From NCBI RefSeq assembly GCF_001424025.1, contig NZ_LMPZ01000001.1, forward strand, positions 311,074 through 375,073: a stretch of 64,000 bases of DNA. Direction: 5' to 3'. Shown here piece after piece: positions 9,594-19,481 of the stretch. Origin of the DNA: Brevundimonas sp. Leaf363. Its GTDB lineage: Bacteria; Pseudomonadota; Alphaproteobacteria; Caulobacterales; Caulobacteraceae. Numbering within the stretch: the first letter of the stretch is position 1; the number at the start of each line of letters is the position of its first letter. Below the pieces are notes generated by a model that made no database searches, was not told where the DNA came from, and saw only the letters and a program-made list of their open reading frames with translations. Both the position numbers and the translations under genes were made by a program.

Positions 9594-11414
9594 ATGATCG
9601 ACCGCCGCCGCCTGATGTTCACCGCCGCCGCCGGCGCCGCCCTGGCGGCCTCGGGGCAGGCCCTCGCCCAGACCCCCGACAACGCCGCGTCGCAGCAGTT
9701 GCACGCCCTGCTGCAGACGGTGGTCGAGGAGATGGTGCTGAAGTCGCCCGAGACACTGACCGGCCTGGGCCTCGACAAGGGGCCGAACGCGCCGATGAAG
9801 CGCCTGCTGGAGGATCGCTCCCAGGCCAAGATCGACGGCGACAAGGCTGAGTTCCGCGCCGCCATCGCCTCAATGGACGGCATCGACCGCGATGCTCTGG
9901 GCGCCCAGGACGCGGTCTATTTCGACACGCTGAAGTTCTTCGGCGACACGGTGATCCAGGGCTATCAGTTCCCCTACGGCGGCGGCTTCTTCCCCTCGCC
10001 CTACACGGTCAGCCAGCTATCCGGTTCGTACCAGGGCATCCCCGATTTCCTGGACAGCCAGCACACCATCGAGACGACCGAGGACGCCGAGGCCTATCTG
10101 TCGCGCCTGTCGGCCTTCGGCACGGCGCTGGATCAGGAGACGGCGCGGATGGAGGCGGAGTTCGCCGCCGGGGCCGTGCCGCCCGACTTCGTCATAGCCA
10201 AGACGCTGACTCAGATGGGCGCCATGCTGGACGCCCGCCCGGCCGACCTGACCCTGGTCAAGTCGGTGGCGCGCCGCGCGGCCGAGAAGGGGCTGGCCGG
10301 CGACTGGGCCGGCCGCGCGCAGACCATCGTCGAACAGACCGTCATGCCTGCCCTGGCCCGTCAGGCCGACGCCCTGCGCGCCCAGCAGCCGACCGCGACG
10401 CATGAGGCCGGCGTCTGGCGGCTGCCGGACGGCGAGGCCTATTACGACTTCGGCCTGAAGTATTTCACGACCACCAACATGACCGGTCAGGAGGTCCATG
10501 AGCTGGGCCTCGAGCAGCTGGCCGAACTGTCCGCTCGCGCCGACGAACTGCTGAAGGCCGAGGGCATGACGCAGGGCACGGTGGGCGAGCGGATCGCCGC
10601 CATGGGCAAGGATCCGCGCTTCATCTACCCCAACACCGATGCGGCCAAGGAGGCGCTGCTGGCCGACCTGAATGTCCAGATCCGCGCCATGCAGGCCCGC
10701 CTGCCCGACTATTTCGGCCGCCTGCCGCAGGCCCCGGTCGAGGTGAAGCGGGTGCCCAAGGAAATCGAGGCGGGCGCGCCCGGCGGCTATTACAACGGCG
10801 CGGCGCTGGATGGCTCGCGGCCGGGCGCCTACTACATCAACCTTCGTGATACGGCCGAGTGGCCCAAGTGGACGCTGCCGACCCTGACGTACCACGAGGC
10901 GATTCCGGGCCACCATCTGCAGATCAGCCTGCAGCAGGAAAAGGCCGACACGCCCATGCTGATGAAGGTGCTGGGCTTCTCGGCCTTCTCGGAAGGCTGG
11001 GCGCTGTATTCGGAACAACTGGCCGACGAAATGGGCGTCTATGAGAACGACGCCTGGGGCCGCATCGGCTATCTGCAGTCGATGATGTTCCGCGCCTCGC
11101 GCCTGGTGGTGGACTCCGGTCTGCACTTCAAGCGCTGGAGCCGCGAGCAGGCGATTCAGTCGATGATGGCGGCGACCGGCGATCAGGAGAGCTCCGTCGC
11201 CACCGAGATCGAGCGCTACTGCGTCTGGCCGGGTCAGGCCTGCAGCTACAAGGTCGGCCACACCGCCTGGGTGCGTCTGCGCGAACAGGCCAAGGCCGAG
11301 CTGGGCGACCGGTTCAGCATCAAGGGCTTCCACGACGCGGGCCTGAACGCCGGCGGCGTGCCGATGACGGTGCTGGAACGCGTCATCGGCGACTGGAAAA
11401 AGACGGTCGTCTGA
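9594..11414 (+). CDS. DUF885 family metallopeptidase-like protein (paralog 3)
   Basis: Third DUF885 paralog, 606 residues, with signal peptide MIDRRRLMFTAAAG and a likely AQA/ALA-type cleavage site, so periplasmic. The motif TYHEAIPGHHLQ is intact (first histidine near residue 434), with FSEGWALYSEQLADEMG and CVWPGQACSYKVGH conserved. By eye it is closer to paralog 1 than to paralog 2 in the C-terminal half. It is convergent with the TraB/GumN gene, leaving only 17 bases between the stop codons. No distinct terminator was recognised there. Confidence 0.85.
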   Translation: MIDRRRLMFTAAAGAALAASGQALAQTPDNAASQQLHALLQTVVEEMVLKSPETLTGLGLDKGPNAPMKRLLEDRSQAKIDGDKAEFRAAIASMDGIDRDALGAQDAVYFDTLKFFGDTVIQGYQFPYGGGFFPSPYTVSQLSGSYQGIPDFLDSQHTIETTEDAEAYLSRLSAFGTALDQETARMEAEFAAGAVPPDFVIAKTLTQMGAMLDARPADLTLVKSVARRAAEKGLAGDWAGRAQTIVEQTVMPALARQADALRAQQPTATHEAGVWRLPDGEAYYDFGLKYFTTTNMTGQEVHELGLEQLAELSARADELLKAEGMTQGTVGERIAAMGKDPRFIYPNTDAAKEALLADLNVQIRAMQARLPDYFGRLPQAPVEVKRVPKEIEAGAPGGYYNGAALDGSRPGAYYINLRDTAEWPKWTLPTLTYHEAIPGHHLQISLQQEKADTPMLMKVLGFSAFSEGWALYSEQLADEMGVYENDAWGRIGYLQSMMFRASRLVVDSGLHFKRWSREQAIQSMMAATGDQESSVATEIERYCVWPGQACSYKVGHTAWVRLREQAKAELGDRFSIKGFHDAGLNAGGVPMTVLERVIGDWKKTVV

Positions 11415-11431
11415 TCCCGAGGGTCGGGCGG

Positions 11432-12400
11432 CTACTCTAGCCGCTCGACCGTCACGCCCTTGGCCTGAAGCATGGTCTGGACGCTGTCGTCGCCGGCCAG
11501 GTGGGCGGCGCCGACGGCGATGAAGGCGGTCCCCGACCCGGCCAGGAGGCCCTGGATCTGCTGCACCCAATCGGCGTTCCGATCGACCAGCAGGGCGCGG
11601 TAGATGACCGGGCTCTCGGCCTTCATGTCCTCGACCACCAGCCGATCCAGCGCCGCCACGTCGCCGGCCGACCAGGCCGAGACCATGCCGTCGATCATGG
11701 TGACCGCGTCGTCGTAGTCCTCCAGCGTCGAGCGCAGGAACACCAGCTGCTCGTCCTCGGGCAGGCCGGCCAGCACCTGGATCTGGTCGGCCAGGCTCTC
11801 GAAGCCGTGGATCGACTTGCCCGCCGCCTCGGCCTTCGCCTTCAGCGTCAGCTCGACGCCCGAGGCGGGGTCGTAACCGGCCTTGGCCAGGGGCGCGACC
11901 GACAGGGTCAGGCCCGCCAGCCAGGGGCGGAAGATGTTCAGCTGCTCGCCCGACGCGCCGATGGATTTGGCGGCGACGTCCAGGCGGGCGAACTCCTCGG
12001 CGGTCAGCAGGCTGGACAGGGGCCGGGTCATCGACAGGCCGTGCTGGACGATCAGGGGCTGCAAGGCCGACTGGTCGTCGGGGTTCTCGATCTCCATCCA
12101 GACATCCGTGGCGCTATCGAAGGCGGCCTGGACGCGCGGGGTCTGCCATTCGGTCCCGGGACGCAGCACGTGGATGGTGCCGAACAGATAAAGGGTCGAA
12201 TCCGCGTCGCGGACGACCCACAGGGCCGGGTCGGCGGGCGTGGTCGCCGGGGCCGGTGCGGCGACCGGCGCCGGTACGCCGGTCGGGGCTGCGGTCTGGG
12301 CCATCGCCGGCGCGCCTTGCAGCACGGCGTAGGCCATGGCCGAGCCGGCCAGGACGCCGAGGGTCATGTGGGCGGCGCGGGTCATCAGGGTGCGGATCAT
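11432..12400 (-). CDS. TraB/GumN family protein
   Basis: A 322-residue predicted exported protein of the TraB/GumN (TIKI-like) family. After an N-terminal signal or anchor helix and a Pro/Ala-rich linker comes the family signature LWVVRDADSTLYLFGTIHVL, and near the C-terminus AFIAVGAAHLAGDDSVQTMLQAKG, which carries the conserved GAxH. TIKI relatives are metalloproteases in animals; for bacterial members the role is undetermined. Downstream it meets DUF885 paralog 3. Upstream, only 9 bases separate it from the stop of the Xre regulator gene, so it may be the last gene of that small operon. Confidence 0.85.
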   Translation of the reverse strand: MIRTLMTRAAHMTLGVLAGSAMAYAVLQGAPAMAQTAAPTGVPAPVAAPAPATTPADPALWVVRDADSTLYLFGTIHVLRPGTEWQTPRVQAAFDSATDVWMEIENPDDQSALQPLIVQHGLSMTRPLSSLLTAEEFARLDVAAKSIGASGEQLNIFRPWLAGLTLSVAPLAKAGYDPASGVELTLKAKAEAAGKSIHGFESLADQIQVLAGLPEDEQLVFLRSTLEDYDDAVTMIDGMVSAWSAGDVAALDRLVVEDMKAESPVIYRALLVDRNADWVQQIQGLLAGSGTAFIAVGAAHLAGDDSVQTMLQAKGVTVERLE

Positions 12401-12409
12401 GGGTCGTCC

Positions 12410-12598
12410 TTATTCAGAAAAGATGGCTTCGATGGGTTGGGAAAAGACGCGGGCGATCCTGAACGCCAGCGGCAACGAAGGGTCGTAGCGGCCGGTCTCC
12501 AGCGCATTGACGGTCTGGCGCGACACGCCCAGCTGTTCGGCCAGATCGGCCTGGCTCCAGTTCCGCTCGGCGCGCAGCACCTTCAGGCGATTGTTCAT
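12410..12598 (-). CDS. Xre-type HTH transcriptional regulator (YozG-like)
   Basis: A 62-residue single-domain helix-turn-helix regulator. The whole protein is the DNA-binding domain: LKVLRAERNWSQADLAEQLGVSRQTV is the first half with the recognition helix, followed by ALETGRYDPSLPLAFRIARVF. The start was set at the ATG overlapping the membrane-protein stop (ATGA at 12595-12598); the longer frame upstream is a shadow of the membrane gene. Small Xre proteins coupled to a multi-helix membrane protein are a widespread pair in which the regulator usually controls its own operon, but the signal is unknown. Confidence 0.88.
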   Translation of the reverse strand: MNNRLKVLRAERNWSQADLAEQLGVSRQTVNALETGRYDPSLPLAFRIARVFSQPIEAIFSE

Positions 12599-13056
12599 CG
12601 ACGCGCCAGCCACCACCAGGCCCAGACGACCGTGTAGCCGGCGATCATGATCAGCAGCGAGCCGAAGCAGCCGGCGGCCATCCAGGCGACGGGGTCGTCG
12701 CGGCCGAACCACACCAGCGGCAGGGTCCAGTCGGCGCTCTGCGGCAAGGTGGCCAGGATGACGCCGACGCCCCCCACCATCATGCCGCCCGACCCGCCCC
12801 AGAACCAGGCCGCCTTGTGCGCCTCGCGCGCGGCCTCGTCGATGCTGCGCATCCAGGCGACGCTGGCCGCCATGCCGGCCGCCATGGCGACGACGCCGGC
12901 GACCAGGGCGAACCAGAACATCATCGCGTCGGTGTTCAGGCCGGGGTCTTGAGCCGACAAGTATCCGGCCGCGACGCCCAGCACGAAGCACAGGACGAAG
13001 AAGGCGAGCACGCCCAGCAAGGTGCGCTTCAGCAGCGTTTTCAGGTTGCGAGCCAT
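12595..13056 (-). CDS. Small integral membrane protein paired with an Xre regulator
   Basis: A 153-residue protein with four likely membrane helices: residues about 10-30 (LLGVLAFFVLCFVLG), about 48-65 (FWFALVAGVVAMAAG), about 83-105 (WFWGGSGGMMVGGVGVILA) and about 125-150 (GCFGSLLIMIAGYTVVWAWWWLA). No enzymatic motif is seen. It is translationally coupled by a 4-base overlap to the Xre gene. The function is unknown; the arrangement suggests a membrane-linked regulatory module. ATG at 13056 is chosen because it begins a compact basic N-terminus (MARNLKTLLKR); the longer frame upstream runs through the intergenic region. Confidence 0.75.
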   Translation of the reverse strand: MARNLKTLLKRTLLGVLAFFVLCFVLGVAAGYLSAQDPGLNTDAMMFWFALVAGVVAMAAGMAASVAWMRSIDEAAREAHKAAWFWGGSGGMMVGGVGVILATLPQSADWTLPLVWFGRDDPVAWMAAGCFGSLLIMIAGYTVVWAWWWLARR

Positions 13057-13075
13057 GTGGAAAGCGTCCTCGTCG

Positions 13076-13100
13076 AAATGACAAGCACGTTTTACAAACC
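13076..13100 (-). promoter_or_regulatory. Candidate operator/promoter of the membrane protein-Xre operon
   Basis: About 20-45 bases upstream of the membrane-protein start lies a short AT-rich patch reading TTTGTAAAACGTGCTTGTCA on the minus strand, which stands out against the GC-rich surroundings. TGTAAA/TTTACA-type half sites are common in front of operons controlled by YozG-like Xre proteins. This is inference from composition, position and a half site only. Confidence 0.3.
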
Positions 13101-13258
13101 GGCCGCGACCCGTGTCAAGCGTCCTTGTCGTCGATATGCGGCGTCGGAAGAGCGGGCGCCCGCCGACGATATGGCGGCCCGGTTCGCGCAATGTCGGCCG
13201 GCGGACGGAACGGGCGCGTTCGGCGCGGCTTCCTCCTGCAACCTGAGGAGACACCCCC

Positions 13259-14422
13259 ATGAAAGCGCTGACTTGGCACGGCAAGGGCGACATGCGTTGC
13301 GAAGAGGTCCCGGATCCCGAAATCCAGGACGGCCGCGACGCCATCATCAAGGTGACCAGCTGCGCGATCTGCGGCTCTGACCTGCACCTGTACGGCGGCT
13401 TCGTGCCCGGCATGAAGCATGGCGACGTCATGGGTCACGAGACGATGGGCGAGGTGGTCGCCGTCGGCAAGGACAACAGCAAGCTGAAGGTCGGCGATCG
13501 CGTCGTGGTGCCCTTCACCATCAGCTGCGGTGAGTGCGACTATTGCCGGCGCGGGCTTTACTCCGTGTGCGAGCGGTCCAATCCAAACGGCGCCGAGCAG
13601 GCCAAGATGATCGGCTATCCGACCGCCGGCCTGTTTGGCTACACCCACATGTACGGCGGCTTCGCCGGCGGTCAGGCCGAATATCTGCGTGTTCCGTATG
13701 CGGACGTCGGGCCGATTAAGGTGCCGGAGGGCCTGACCGACGATCAGGTGCTGTTCCTGTCCGACATCTTCCCGACCGGCTGGACGGCGGCCGAGAACGC
13801 GAACATCCAGCCGGGCCAGACGGTGCTGGTGTTTGGCTGCGGCCCCGTCGGCCAGTTCGCCATCCGCAGCGCCTTCATGATGGGCGCCGAGCGGGTCATC
13901 GCCATCGACCAGGTGCCCGAGCGGCTGCAGATGGCGCGCGACGCGGGCGCCGAGACCATCGACTTCTCCGAAGTCGAGGGCGAGCTGCAGGACCGGATCA
14001 AGCAGATGACCAACGGCGTCGGCCCCGACGCTGTGATCGAGGCGGTCGGCCTGGAAAGCCACGGCTCGGGCAGCGTGATCGAGAAGGTGCAGGAGACCGT
14101 GGCCGGCAAGATGGAGCGGCCCTACGCCCTGAACGAAGCCATCGTCGCCTGCCGCCCGGGCGGGACCATCAGCCTGCCCGGCGTCTTCGTCGGCGGCGTG
14201 CCGGTGATGATGGGCGCCTTCGTCGGCAAGGGCCTGACCCTGAAGACCGGCCAGACCCATGTGCAGCGGTATCTGGAGCCGCTGATGAAGAAGATCGCGG
14301 AGGGCGAGATCGACCCCAGCTTCCTGATCACCCACAAGATCAAGCTGGAAGACGGCCCGGACGCCTACAAGATGTTCCAGGAGAAGAAGGACGGCTGCAT
14401 CAAGGTGGTCATCAACCCCTAG
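13259..14422 (+). CDS. Zinc-dependent alcohol dehydrogenase (formaldehyde dehydrogenase-like)
   Basis: A 387-residue medium-chain dehydrogenase/reductase in the cytosol. Catalytic-zinc residues are in [12 protein letters not shown] and GHETMGEVV. The four-cysteine structural zinc loop is [15 protein letters not shown], and the NAD-binding Rossmann motif is [11 protein letters not shown]. The long insert and the [13 protein letters not shown] segment resemble the glutathione-independent formaldehyde dehydrogenase group, but the true substrate is uncertain. A clear GAGGAG ribosome-binding site precedes the ATG. It is divergent from the membrane-Xre operon and ends at a good intrinsic terminator, so it is probably monocistronic. 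Confidence 0.88.
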   Translation: MKALTWHGKGDMRCEEVPDPEIQDGRDAIIKVTSCAICGSDLHLYGGFVPGMKHGDVMGHETMGEVVAVGKDNSKLKVGDRVVVPFTISCGECDYCRRGLYSVCERSNPNGAEQAKMIGYPTAGLFGYTHMYGGFAGGQAEYLRVPYADVGPIKVPEGLTDDQVLFLSDIFPTGWTAAENANIQPGQTVLVFGCGPVGQFAIRSAFMMGAERVIAIDQVPERLQMARDAGAETIDFSEVEGELQDRIKQMTNGVGPDAVIEAVGLESHGSGSVIEKVQETVAGKMERPYALNEAIVACRPGGTISLPGVFVGGVPVMMGAFVGKGLTLKTGQTHVQRYLEPLMKKIAEGEIDPSFLITHKIKLEDGPDAYKMFQEKKDGCIKVVINP

Positions 14423-14451
14423 CCGGGGACGCCCGGCGGCGAGACGACCAG

Positions 14452-14482
14452 AGGCCCCGGCGGCGACGTCGGGGCCTTTGTT
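14452..14482 (+). terminator. Intrinsic terminator after the alcohol dehydrogenase
   Basis: A GGCCCCG...CGGGGCC stem (14453-14459 paired with 14470-14476) with a 10-base loop is followed by CTTTGTT. It lies 30 bases after the stop codon of the dehydrogenase. Confidence 0.7.
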
Positions 14483-14523
14483 CGTTGGGGTGGGCCTCGA
14501 CGGCGGCGGAGTGTTCGGCCGCC

Positions 14524-14898
14524 TCAGCGCTCGGCCTCGCGCCCCTCGGCGTCGGCGCGGCGCCAGGGCCAGCGGCCGTCGATCTCGGTCTCCAGCGAGA
14601 CGCTGACGAAGGTGCGGATTGCCACGATGGCGGCCAGCAGGCCGACGCTCTCCCAAGTCAGGGGCGCGGTGATGGTGGTGATGATGTCGGCGCCGACCAG
14701 CAACTCCAGCCCCAGCAGGATGCCGCGCCCCAGATTGGCGCGGTAACGTCCGAACGCGTCGCGCAGGGCGTCGCGGCGGATCAGCTGGCGCAGATAGACG
14801 GCGGTGGCCAGGACGACGCCGCCGACGATGGCCGTGACGCCCGCCAGCTCCAGCCCATGCGCGGCCGCCGCGATCCAGGGGAAGTGGGCCAGGTCCAT
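14524..14898 (-). CDS. DUF1622 family membrane protein
   Basis: A 124-residue inner-membrane protein of the DUF1622 family. Three hydrophobic helices are visible: HGLELAGVTAIVGGVVLATAVYL, the family-typical GRGILLGLELLVGADIITT, and VGLLAAIVAIRTFVSVSLETEI. No function has been established for the family. The frame is open to an ATG at 14997, but the added residues are not typical of the family; MDLAHFP at 14898 gives the usual length. No Shine-Dalgarno sequence precedes 14898, so the start remains uncertain. Its 3' end faces the alcohol dehydrogenase terminator. Confidence 0.8.
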   Translation of the reverse strand: MDLAHFPWIAAAAHGLELAGVTAIVGGVVLATAVYLRQLIRRDALRDAFGRYRANLGRGILLGLELLVGADIITTITAPLTWESVGLLAAIVAIRTFVSVSLETEIDGRWPWRRADAEGREAER

Positions 14899-15014
14899 GG
14901 GGGAGGAATGGGTGGGGCGGGGGATGGTTTCGAAAGGTGGAGTCGCCCTAACAGCGTTGCGATAGGGTGCTAAAAAGATGCCCACATGCGGCACCAAGTC
15001 ATTGGGCTCAGGAC

Positions 15015-15410
15015 TTAGGAATCTTTGGTTCGCGAAAGCTCTGCCAGAATGTCACTTAGAGCCTGGTCGGCACCGCTAAGCCGTCTAGCGATTTTCTCAT
15101 AAATGTACTTCATAGATTGGTAGTAGGTTGTAAAGGGCCCGAAGGGCGGAACGCCGTAGTCAGATAATGTGACGTCTCGAAACGAGTCTATGAGCTGATA
15201 ATCGTTAGACCGCAAAATCCGAATCTCATAGTCCGGCGCAGAGCCGGTTGGTTTATCGATCTTAGATATAGCCAAAATCTTTCCGGCTAGAGGTGCCTCA
15301 AATCCCCCCATGATGCTTTCAGACCATTTAATCTGATCGGTGTCTGACTTTTCAAATAGAAGCTCAACTAAAGCCGCGTATTTATCCAGAGAGTCGGCTT
15401 CGCTCATCAT
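15015..15410 (-). CDS. Hypothetical protein in AT-richer two-gene island
   Basis: A 131-residue acidic, apparently soluble protein that I do not recognise. It begins MMSEADSLDKYAALVELLFEKSD, mixes helix and strand, and has no membrane segment or known motif. It overlaps the upstream membrane-anchored protein gene by 4 bases (ATGA at 15407-15410), so the two are translationally coupled. Codon usage is clearly AT-richer than in all flanking genes (many ATA, AAA, TCT and TTA codons), pointing to horizontal acquisition. A role as the soluble partner of a membrane protein, as in some defence or toxin modules, is only a guess. Confidence 0.6.
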   Translation of the reverse strand: MMSEADSLDKYAALVELLFEKSDTDQIKWSESIMGGFEAPLAGKILAISKIDKPTGSAPDYEIRILRSNDYQLIDSFRDVTLSDYGVPPFGPFTTYYQSMKYIYEKIARRLSGADQALSDILAELSRTKDS

Positions 15411-15943
15411 TGGGTCCTATCAATAGTTGCCGAGACGGCAGTGACCGCGACTTCATAATCTGCGTGGGCGTGAAGAATTTTCATGCGGTCAAGTGTCCCT
15501 TCGCCCTTCGCGAGTGCGGCGGCGATTCTTCTCGCGGACTTCTCGATTTGCTCGACGACCCGCGATAACTCTGCTCGAGCGTCGGCGCTTACCGCTGACG
15601 GAAGCGCCGCAATCTTTGTCAAAGATATCCGAGCCTCAGCATAGTGCTCAACAACGGATGGCCAGTCTTGGCGCTTAATTCCGTCTCTAGTGGACGACAG
15701 CGCAGCTAATGCGCGCGATAATTCGGAAGCAAGTTCATACCCTGCAACGCGCAGCCGTGCCTGATTGGCAGCATCAGCTGCAGCAGTCGCCGCTTTTTTG
15801 GTCAGGCCAAGCTGAACAAGCGTCACGGTGAAGCCGATCACTGACAGGAAAAACCCGGCAGCACCCGTCCAAAAACTCCATCCAGATGTAAGCGAAGCGT
15901 TTGACGCCTCAAACGCCCAGCCGAAGATGATGCGCCCCCTCAC
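15407..15943 (-). CDS. Hypothetical membrane-anchored coiled-coil protein in AT-richer island
   Basis: A 178-residue protein starting with GTG. One N-terminal membrane helix (about residues 25-45, WTGAAGFFLSVIGFTVTLVQ) is followed by an alanine-rich, probably coiled-coil stalk (TKKAATAAADAANQARLR) and a long alpha-helical cytoplasmic part. Function is unknown. This topology, one anchor plus a helical body, is frequent in accessory membrane sensors or effectors. Its composition differs from that of the neighbours, as for its coupled partner. Upstream on the minus strand is a TTGACA hexamer at 15986-15981, but no convincing -10 element was found. Confidence 0.6.
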   Translation of the reverse strand: MRGRIIFGWAFEASNASLTSGWSFWTGAAGFFLSVIGFTVTLVQLGLTKKAATAAADAANQARLRVAGYELASELSRALAALSSTRDGIKRQDWPSVVEHYAEARISLTKIAALPSAVSADARAELSRVVEQIEKSARRIAAALAKGEGTLDRMKILHAHADYEVAVTAVSATIDRTQ

Positions 15944-16043
15944 TCACCCAAGACGTGATTGGGACTTTGGGATATCCACCTGTCAATAGTGCGCATGCTC
16001 TACCATCTTTGGTGGGTTGGAAACTGATCGCACCGACGAGCGC

Positions 16044-18632
<2,589 letters not shown>

Positions 18633-18654
18633 GGCGTATCCCTCTGATGAGCAG

Positions 18655-18682
18655 ATGTGGCCGACGCGCCCTCTGACGCAAG
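18655..18682 (-). promoter_or_regulatory. Weak heat-shock-type promoter candidate for clpB
   Basis: On the minus strand a CTTGCG (18682-18677), a 16-base spacer and CCACAT (18660-18655) lie 23 bases ahead of the clpB start. They loosely resemble the sigma-32 pattern CTTGAA/CCCCAT. clpB is a typical RpoH target, which is the main reason to mention it; the match is imperfect. Confidence 0.25.
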
Positions 18683-18737
18683 CAACGCGCCGCCGGTCAG
18701 GGATCAGGTGGGTGTGGCCGAATGGTCACGCAAGGGG

Positions 18738-18900
18738 TGATCAGATCCTCCACCGTGAAGCGTAGCGAAACGGGGGAGGGGGACCACGAAGTGGTGGAGG
18801 GGGCGGAAGCTGGGTGCCGTCTCGAGCAGTATATGTCGTGGACGCCCTCGCCCCCTCCACCGCAAGCGGTCCCCCTCCCCCGCTGCGCGGTGGAGGATCT
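18738..18900. repeat. Palindromic repeat element, copy A
   Basis: A GC-rich element bounded by perfect 13-base inverted termini (AGATCCTCCACCG at 18743-18755 and CGGTGGAGGATCT at 18888-18900). Its left 48 bases are identical to the left end of copy B. Inner arms of CCCTCCCCC/GGGGGAGGG type make the whole element foldable into a long cruciform. Copy A lies just upstream of the DUF559 gene; its right end is 11 bases before that start codon. Confidence 0.85.
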
Positions 18901-18911
18901 ATGGTGACGAG

Positions 18912-19481
18912 ATGAGAGGTTCGATCGTAACACACAAACGCGCGCGGGCGTTGCGGCGGAAGATGACCTTGCCGGAGGTGTTGCTGTGGCAACGGCTGAA
19001 GGGGCGCGGCTTTCGCAAGCAGCATCCGTTGGAGCCGTACATTCTGGATTTCTTTCACGAAGCGACCAGTCAATGCTTCGAGGTGGATGGGCAGGATCAT
19101 GACGAGGCGCATGACGTCAGGCGGGAAGCCTTCGTGGCCAGTCAGGGCATCAAGACAGTGCGGATTCCAGCAAAGGAAATCCTGAAGGACCCGGACGAGG
19201 TCGCCGAGTATGTGCTGACGCTGATCAGATCCTCCACCGTGAAGCGTAGCGAAACGGGGGAGGGGGACCGCGCGAAGCGGGGTGGAGGGGGCGGAAGCCG
19301 GGCGCCGTCTCATGCAGCAGAAGGCGCGGATGCCCTCGCCCCTCCACCACTTCGTGGTCCCCCTCCCCCGCCCAAGAGCGGTGGAGGATCTTGCGTTACT
19401 GCCCCTGCTGGCCGCCGGAGAAGTCGAACTGTTCCTGGCGGCGGGGGTTCACGGCGCCGAAGGTGTAGGTCAGGCCGATGA
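18912..19481 (+). CDS. DUF559 (Vsr-like fold) protein, reading through a repeat element
   Basis: The first 105 residues form a DUF559 domain of the restriction-endonuclease/Vsr-like fold. Signature parts are LPEVLLWQRLKG (E22), the basic FRKQHPLEPYILDF (D46), FEVDGQDHD (E57, D59) and GIKTVRIPAKEIL. These acidic positions fit a PD-(D/E)xK-type site, but nuclease activity is not demonstrated. Downstream of about residue 104 the frame enters repeat copy B and continues as a Gly/Arg/Pro-rich tail, ending antisense to the last 86 bases of the TonB receptor. The natural end of the protein was probably near residue 105-110. Flanking by two copies of one palindrome suggests a mobile or domesticated element. 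Confidence 0.75.
   Translation: MRGSIVTHKRARALRRKMTLPEVLLWQRLKGRGFRKQHPLEPYILDFFHEATSQCFEVDGQDHDEAHDVRREAFVASQGIKTVRIPAKEILKDPDEVAEYVLTLIRSSTVKRSETGEGDRAKRGGGGGSRAPSHAAEGADALAPPPLRGPPPPPKSGGGSCVTAPAGRRRSRTVPGGGGSRRRRCRSGR
19222..19391. repeat. Palindromic repeat element, copy B
   Basis: Second copy of the element seen at 18738-18900, in the same orientation. The first 48 bases are identical to copy A, and the termini are the same perfect 13-base inverted repeats (19227-19239 and 19379-19391). Internal sequence differs by several substitutions and short indels. It starts inside codon 104 of the DUF559 frame and ends 5 bases before the TonB receptor stop codon, so it may also act as a bidirectional terminator. 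Confidence 0.85.

Noticed and set aside
14899..14997. Longer start for the DUF1622 protein
   Set aside because: The extra 33 residues are Pro/Thr-rich and outside the family; a shorter start gives the usual length, though no Shine-Dalgarno sequence favours either.
18738..19391. Repeat pair considered as a CRISPR array or an insertion sequence
   Set aside because: Only two copies of about 165 bases, without short regularly spaced units, and no transposase or cas gene. The palindromic termini do not show duplicated target sites.
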